Shown here one piece after another: positions 59,186 through 64,000 of a stretch of DNA of 64,000 bases; the first letter of the stretch is position 1; every line of letters starts with the position of its first letter. The DNA comes from an uncultured Bacteriovoracaceae bacterium (lineage in GTDB: Bacteria > Bdellovibrionota > Bacteriovoracia > Bacteriovoracales > Bacteriovoracaceae). The translations under genes and the position numbers were made by a program. The notes beneath the pieces were generated by a model. It saw only the letters and a list, made by a program, of their open reading frames with translations, had not been told where the DNA came from and made no database searches. The stretch lies in contig CALHBF010000007.1 of NCBI GenBank assembly GCA_937931205.1, positions 62,001 to 126,000 of the forward strand. Direction: 5' to 3'.

Positions 59186-61644
59186 AGACGTCTCTTCGCA
59201 AAATATTCATTGCGATATTTACTGAAAGTATCATCACCAAAGTTAAAGAGAATATTGAATGAATAACGAGAATCGGTAATCGATTCACGATAATTAAGAC
59301 TGAAAATCCAGCAGTTATTATTCGGCATAATATCCAGTCCGTAAGTCGTTCTTACCGAGTTACCAGCATTCAAGTCCATATCCTTCATCATCGAAAAACC
59401 TAGAGTATCTGTTGGACGGACTTGGCCACCAAAACGCAGAACATTGAGGTTCGATGAACTGAATGAAACGTAGTTATATGAAGCATAAAGATTCATATAA
59501 TCAAAACGTCTGTTGAAATCTAACTTCATTATGTTTTGATTTTCATTATGGAAGTAATAATGAACAAGGTTCGTTGACCAGCGATCACCAAAGAAACCAG
59601 TCTCAATCATCAAGCGAGTCAAACGCTCTCTAATGTCTTCTCTTTCCTGCTGATTGAGTAGATACCCTTGCGAAACGTTAAAGTGAGCAATCTTTTTATA
59701 AGTGAAGTTATCACGAAGATAGCGATCATCAGTCAGATAACTAAAAGTCTTTGGAACTTTACGAACAATATTATTTCGCCATTGAAGCTCTGCCGTATTA
59801 GTCGGAGGAATCAGTGTTCTAGTGGTATCAGCACCAAAGAGGAATTCCTGCGACCTGACTGCATCCTCATAATCAAACCAACCCATCTGAGTTTGCTGGA
59901 TCTGATTTAAGAATCGTTTATTACCATACTGATTCTCAGAAGTGATGAAGTGGTGAATGAGTTTAAATTCCTGAGCATGGCGATAACTGTTTCTGACCTG
60001 AACATAGTTTTCACGAATAAGAGAAGATTCAAAAGTAGGAATATCTCCAATCAGTCGATTATCTTTTTTCTCTCTGCGGATAGGAACAAGTCCTTTTTGT
60101 TCTTTCCCAAGAGCATTGAGTTTGGCCTCAGGGATTAAACGAAGTGGAACATTCTCCTCATAAGAGAGTCCAAAAATTTTATCCATGTAAAAACTTAATT
60201 CTGTTTTAAGAAGGCCTGCATTTTTTCCGGCCATTCCTGTTTTTTCATACTCCAGTCGATACAAATGATGATCGTAAGTGAAGTTTGATTTCATACTGAA
60301 AGGGCCAGCGGCAAAGTAGTTCCACTGCAAGTATGGACGAATAGTATGACGATCAGCATTTCTGATCATCACTGACTCATCCTTCTTTTCTTGTCTAAAA
60401 CGAGTAGAGGCCGTGTCTAATCCCACACTGATATGAGAAAGCATTGGAATATCAGTTTGTAAGAGAGTTTGAGGCATTAATGACCCGGTCACTCGAGGCA
60501 TTGTTTGCACATAGGATTTATCAAATTTATCTGATTCACTAAAAAGCTGGTTACGAAGGAAATTTGCTTCAGCGGCGAGACTGAACTGCTCTTGCCTCCA
60601 GTCTAGATGCCCATTGAAACCAATATCAGATCCCATAATTTTAGGATCAGTAAATGTCGGGTGGTCTGCCACCACATCTAAATCTTTAGCACCTGTGTAA
60701 CGGAAGTGAGAATTCACATTAGGTGAGGCCTGCAAGTGAGTTTCCATCTCGCCAAAATAACGAAAATATTCTTTCCCCGACTCTTCCTGACTATCCTTGC
60801 CTGGCAGATAAATTTTATCACTGAGAGCACGGACGTTAACTTCCGTCCAGTTACGATCATTGAAGCGCTGACGATACTGGTAATCTCCCCCATATCCACG
60901 TTTGGCCCAGAAGGTAGGAGAAAAAGTCATATCCTTCGATTCATCAATGGCCCAGAAGACAGGCTGCTCAAATGAGAGACCTTCGTTTAAGCGAGAAGAA
61001 ATTCGAGGAAATAAAAGCCCTGATTTTCTTTTGCTCATCACCGGCAAAACAATATAAGGAAGATAGAGAACGTTAATACCCTTAATACGAGCAAGTCCGT
61101 GCTTGATCTCAACAAATGAATCTGTCTTAATACGAATTGATTTTCCAAAAATAGACCAAGACTCGATACAGTCCTTACAGGTTGTAAATTCTGCATCCGT
61201 GGCCAGATATTCGTCTTCGCTTAATTTCTGTAGAGATGAAGCGACCAGATTAAACTGAGAGTTAAGAATACGGGCATTGCGAACAAAAGCTTTTTGTGTT
61301 TTTAAGTCATAAACTAAATGGGAACCAAAGAGTGTCATGTCTTTGCCGATTAAGCGGACATTCCCCTCAATCTTAACTTCCATGGTCTGCTGATCAAGAG
61401 AAGCCACTTCACCATAAATGGTATCATCTCCAGAAATGATCACCACATTTCCGACTGCTTCAAAATATGTTCCGTTGTTTTTTCGATAGGCCTTGTCTGA
61501 GAAGACGGAGATTTTATCTCCCAGAGTCATCTGCTCTTTATTGGCCCACGCATGACTTGATAAAAGAAAGGAAGTAATAAGAGCCACTGACCAGAACACG
61601 CCCGGAGCTTTTTTGGTGAATAATGGCACTAATATCTTCAACAA
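59182..61644 (-). CDS. lptD: LPS assembly outer-membrane protein LptD
   Basis: Outer-membrane translocon that inserts lipopolysaccharide. About 815-820 residues. Signal peptide ending LLSSHAWA, OstA-type periplasmic domain (about 40-180, GNVVIISGDDTIYGEVASLD, GKDMTLFGSHLVYDL), then a C-terminal beta-barrel with LYLPYIVLPVMSKRKSGLLF at its entrance. The start is unsure: TTG at 61644 or 61641 after GAGG, or GTG at 61629. Any of these lies inside folC, overlapping it by about 90-107 bp. lptE is not seen. Confidence 0.9.
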   Translation of the reverse strand: MLKILVPLFTKKAPGVFWSVALITSFLLSSHAWANKEQMTLGDKISVFSDKAYRKNNGTYFEAVGNVVIISGDDTIYGEVASLDQQTMEVKIEGNVRLIGKDMTLFGSHLVYDLKTQKAFVRNARILNSQFNLVASSLQKLSEDEYLATDAEFTTCKDCIESWSIFGKSIRIKTDSFVEIKHGLARIKGINVLYLPYIVLPVMSKRKSGLLFPRISSRLNEGLSFEQPVFWAIDESKDMTFSPTFWAKRGYGGDYQYRQRFNDRNWTEVNVRALSDKIYLPGKDSQEESGKEYFRYFGEMETHLQASPNVNSHFRYTGAKDLDVVADHPTFTDPKIMGSDIGFNGHLDWRQEQFSLAAEANFLRNQLFSESDKFDKSYVQTMPRVTGSLMPQTLLQTDIPMLSHISVGLDTASTRFRQEKKDESVMIRNADRHTIRPYLQWNYFAAGPFSMKSNFTYDHHLYRLEYEKTGMAGKNAGLLKTELSFYMDKIFGLSYEENVPLRLIPEAKLNALGKEQKGLVPIRREKKDNRLIGDIPTFESSLIRENYVQVRNSYRHAQEFKLIHHFITSENQYGNKRFLNQIQQTQMGWFDYEDAVRSQEFLFGADTTRTLIPPTNTAELQWRNNIVRKVPKTFSYLTDDRYLRDNFTYKKIAHFNVSQGYLLNQQEREDIRERLTRLMIETGFFGDRWSTNLVHYYFHNENQNIMKLDFNRRFDYMNLYASYNYVSFSSSNLNVLRFGGQVRPTDTLGFSMMKDMDLNAGNSVRTTYGLDIMPNNNCWIFSLNYRESITDSRYSFNILFNFGDDTFSKYRNEYFAKRRL

Positions 61645-62713
61645 ACCTCAGTCCTTCCTGATGACATAATCTGGCGAGTACTTCTCTGGGGCAGGCCTTA
61701 GGGTGAACAAATGAAGTCACCACAATATCAGGCAGACCGGAGTTTTTCAGCATTCTTAACATCACAACGAGATCCCTCGAGCTGCGAGAAGAAAAGCTAA
61801 CAATCGCTGAATCAAAATTGATTCTACTCAAAGTATAATGGTCAGATTGTAAAAATTGAATAAGTTTTCGAAGTCCATCGATATTATGAGAGCCATAAAG
61901 ATGAAAATCGGCCCCACGTGAGATGATTTCACCTCTATTCTCAACACTTTCATAAGAAACAGAAAAATTCTCCAAGAGAGAGTCTTGCGATTTTCCCTTT
62001 AAAAACTGAAACCCTGCATAGGCGAGCATCTGATTCTTCACAGAGAAACTATCGACTCGCTTGTTGGACGCAGTCAAATTCACCCACGAACTGCCAAGAG
62101 CTTTTACTTTTCTCTCTACCTGCTCATTAAGATACTGCAATTCTAAAAAGCTGATGAGCGTGCTCTTCTCTCTTAGCACCCCTAACTTCTCTTTCAGAAT
62201 GCCGTCATAACGATTTCCTAAAAACTCTTGATGGTCTCGGGAAATACTCGGAAGAAGCACCAATTGGGCATCAAAAACATTGACCGCATCAAACTCTCCA
62301 CCCAGTCCCACCTCTAAGAGTAAGTATTCCAGGTTTTGAGCCTCGGCCCAACGACAAAAAACAAAAAAGAGAAATTCATAGAAACTTAAGCGAAAGCCGT
62401 CTCGGAGATATTCTTCATAGCTATCTTCAAGCAAAACCTTCAAATCCCCTTCTGAAATAAGCCCATCCTGATTACGAAAGCGCTCAGTCAGTGACTCAAC
62501 ATGGGGTGAGGTCCATGCCGCAAATTTGGCATCAGAGAGATGGTTCCCCAGTCGAAGGGTCGTTTCCCCTTTGCCATTGGTTCCTGCGATAATAACAATT
62601 TTGAGTTTATTTAATTGAGTGAGGGTTTCACCCAGGGCCATGCGCATGCGCTCAAGCCCTGGTTGATAATGTTCTCTGCCGAATCTTTCAAAGACCCAGT
62701 TTGATAAATCCAT
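61538..62713 (-). CDS. folC: Folylpolyglutamate / dihydrofolate synthase
   Basis: Adds glutamate to dihydropteroate or folates. 391 residues. FGREHYQPGLERMRMAL at the start, P-loop IIAGTNGKGETTLRLG (about 40-55), WTSPHVESLTERFR, LLEVGLGGEFDAVN and SISRDHQEFLG (Mur ligase-fold residues), ending VLVSGSYYFLSFI as usual. It starts 5 nt after accD, an accD-folC pairing common in bacteria, and its end overlaps the lptD signal-peptide codons in another frame. Confidence 0.92.
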   Translation of the reverse strand: MDLSNWVFERFGREHYQPGLERMRMALGETLTQLNKLKIVIIAGTNGKGETTLRLGNHLSDAKFAAWTSPHVESLTERFRNQDGLISEGDLKVLLEDSYEEYLRDGFRLSFYEFLFFVFCRWAEAQNLEYLLLEVGLGGEFDAVNVFDAQLVLLPSISRDHQEFLGNRYDGILKEKLGVLREKSTLISFLELQYLNEQVERKVKALGSSWVNLTASNKRVDSFSVKNQMLAYAGFQFLKGKSQDSLLENFSVSYESVENRGEIISRGADFHLYGSHNIDGLRKLIQFLQSDHYTLSRINFDSAIVSFSSRSSRDLVVMLRMLKNSGLPDIVVTSFVHPKACPREVLARLCHQEGLRFVEDISAIIHQKSSGRVLVSGSYYFLSFIKSCVGQ

Positions 62714-62718
62714 GAAGA

Positions 62719-63570
62719 TTAATATTTATTGAACATCTTTACGAAGAAGCTAAGTTCTTTTTTAAGATCTTTACGGTGAATGATTCTATCAATGAACCCG
62801 TGATCCTTGAGGAACTCAGAACGTTGGAAACCTTCTGGAAGAGTTTGTCTAATAGACTGCTCAATCACTCGAGGGCCAGCGAAACCAATCAAAGCTTTCG
62901 GTTCAGAAATATTGATATCACCTAACATCGCAAAACTTGCAGCACAGCCACCAGTCGTTGGATCAGTCAGAAGTGAAATATAAGGAATTCCAGCTTCTTT
63001 TAAGCGAGCACGTGATGCAGAAGTCTTCGCCATCTGCATAAGAGAAAGAATCCCTTCCTGCATTCTTGCTCCACCTGAACAAGAAACAACGATTACTGGA
63101 ATTTTCTTCTCAAATCCGATGTCCATAGCAAGGGCGATTTTCTCACCTGTAACAACTCCCATTGATCCGCCCATAAAACGGAAATCCATCACAGCAAGGG
63201 CAACTGGCTGACCATCGATAGTCGCCGTACCACAAACTGTTCCGTCTTTTAGTCCAGTCGATTTAATGGCGCTTTTAAGACGATCTGGGTAGCTCATCTT
63301 ATCGTGAAAATTAAGCGGGTTATTTGAAATAAGCTCGCTTGAGATTTCTTCAAAGCTGTTAGCATCAGTCATAACCGCAATACGGTCATAGGCCGACACA
63401 CGATAGTGGTGATCACAAAGTGGGCAGACATTGAAGTTTTCTTCTAGCTTATCTGTTTGGAGAATTTCTCCGCATTGAGTACATTTTTTCCAAAGTCCAA
63501 CTGGAGTCGTTGAAAGAACCTTCTTGGGACTCTTGATCTTAGGGTTCTTGACCTGGTGAAACCAACCCAT
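62719..63570 (-). CDS. accD: Acetyl-CoA carboxylase carboxyltransferase subunit beta
   Basis: With AccA it transfers the carboxyl group from biotin to acetyl-CoA, making malonyl-CoA for fatty acids. 283 residues. N-terminal Cys4 zinc ribbon (CTQCGEIL ... CPLCDHHY, about 31-58), carboxyltransferase core with VMDFRFMGGSMGVVTGEKI, VSCSGGARMQEGILSLMQMA and LTDPTTGGCAASFAMLGD, ending near RIIHRKDLK. It is the first gene of the minus-strand operon; its promoter must lie in 63571-63802. Confidence 0.95.
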   Translation of the reverse strand: MGWFHQVKNPKIKSPKKVLSTTPVGLWKKCTQCGEILQTDKLEENFNVCPLCDHHYRVSAYDRIAVMTDANSFEEISSELISNNPLNFHDKMSYPDRLKSAIKSTGLKDGTVCGTATIDGQPVALAVMDFRFMGGSMGVVTGEKIALAMDIGFEKKIPVIVVSCSGGARMQEGILSLMQMAKTSASRARLKEAGIPYISLLTDPTTGGCAASFAMLGDINISEPKALIGFAGPRVIEQSIRQTLPEGFQRSEFLKDHGFIDRIIHRKDLKKELSFFVKMFNKY

Positions 63571-63802
63571 ATTGAAACCATCCTGTTTAAAATGAATAAG
63601 CCAACATTCTAAAACGCCCTTAAAGGGTTTGAGAAGAGTTATGCCCTCTTTTTAAGGCGCTCGCTCCTGTTTTATAAGTTACTTAAAATAATAAAAATCT
63701 GTTAACTCCCTTAAATCACATGACAAGCAAGAATTCTACTAAAAAATAAAGCTTTAAAACGAGTGTTCTAGATAAAATTCAAGTCTGGGGACAGATAAAC
63801 CG

Positions 63803-64000
63803 ATGAGTTCTCTAGGTAAATGTATGCTTAAACTACTCTTATTGACTCTTTTCTTTGTTTCTTCGGTGAACGCTCGAGTATTGAGCGGACATCAGGAATT
63901 TGTTCACTATACAGAGGAACAAAAGAAAGAATTCATCATCAAGGTCATGGAGTTTGTTGTTGAGCTGGATGAGCGCTATGAGAAAGCTCCTGTCGAAGAA
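63803..64000 (+). CDS. Secreted protein, N-terminal part (cut by window edge)
   Basis: An open frame of 66 codons from ATG 63803 to the window edge. It has a signal peptide (MSSLGKCMLKLLLLTLFFVSS...NA; ATG 63824 would give a tighter one starting MLKLLLL). A charged helical stretch follows (EEQKKEFIIKVMEFVVELDE). No family can be named from this part. It is divergent from accD. Confidence 0.6.
   Translation, partial: MSSLGKCMLKLLLLTLFFVSSVNARVLSGHQEFVHYTEEQKKEFIIKVMEFVVELDERYEKAPVEE

Noticed and set aside
63605-63660. Hairpin-like CCTTAAAGGG ... CTTTTTAAGGC segments upstream of accD
   Set aside because: The pairing is interrupted and has no consistent loop or U-tract; I could not support a terminator or regulatory RNA.
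1-64000. tRNA, rRNA, CRISPR, insertion sequence or prophage
   Set aside because: I looked for the tRNA T-arm pattern, regular short direct repeats, transposase-like frames and integrase-like frames and saw none; a covariance-model scan would be decisive for small RNA genes.

Overview
The window looks like chromosome of a Gram-negative, predatory-type member of the Bdellovibrionota, most likely of the Bacteriovorax/Peredibacter group. This is inferred from gene content and not from any search. It has an outer-membrane LPS assembly protein (LptD), many lipoproteins and signal-peptide proteins, a secreted DNase, an expanded family of secreted metalloproteases, several cell-wall hydrolases, a c-di-AMP synthesis operon, and AT-leaning coding sequence with frequent TTG/GTG starts. 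I see no tRNA or rRNA gene, insertion sequence, prophage or CRISPR array. Coding density is high and most transcription units end in clear hairpin terminators.

Layout. 1-2.4 kb (minus): asnS (cut by the window edge), a PfkB-family sugar/nucleoside kinase, rsmJ. 2.5-5.6 kb (plus): one-piece glycine dehydrogenase gcvP. 5.6-6.9 kb (minus): orphan membrane histidine kinase. 7.0-12.7 kb (plus): a heavy-metal RND efflux operon (small anchored protein, outer-membrane factor, adaptor, pump). 12.8-18.1 kb (plus): secreted Cys-containing protein, GH15 glycosidase, PAP2 phosphatase, prfC. 18.2-22.7 kb (minus): five tandem paralogous secreted zinc proteases, each followed by its own hairpin. 22.8-29.5 kb: AEC transporter, fructose-bisphosphate aldolase, Nif3-like protein, mltA, then LysR regulator / CCA transferase / acetyltransferase. 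29.6-35.1 kb: fusA, an unknown gene, MORN-repeat protein, cysteine desulfurase and its Rrf2 regulator.

35.4-41.3 kb (minus): cdaA-cdaR-glmM-pdxJ-nnrD/E-tsaE, a c-di-AMP / cell-wall precursor / metabolite-repair operon. 41.4-43.3 kb: a PilZ-GAF-AAA+ regulator without the GAFTGA loop. 43.4-49.4 kb: ATP-grasp ligase, M14-type peptidase lipoprotein, MscS channel, a ferrochelatase fused to an MFS transporter, queF and a tatA too short for ordinary ORF cut-offs. 49.4-55.8 kb: a two-SIS MurQ/GKRP-like protein, a Thr-rich lipoprotein behind a sigma-54-type promoter, a GST, a candidate small RNA, an unknown lipoprotein and a compact [2Fe-2S] ferredoxin. 56-59 kb: secreted DNase, DEDDh exonuclease, M23 endopeptidase. 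59-63.6 kb (minus): accD-folC-lptD-pabA-like operon. The right edge cuts a secreted protein gene.

Most worth attention: the gluzincin array with repeated palindromes, the ferrochelatase-MFS fusion, the candidate sRNA at 53.0 kb with two ACAGGA motifs, the sigma-54 promoter with an upstream inverted repeat at 51 kb, and the GAFTGA-less enhancer-binding-protein homologue.
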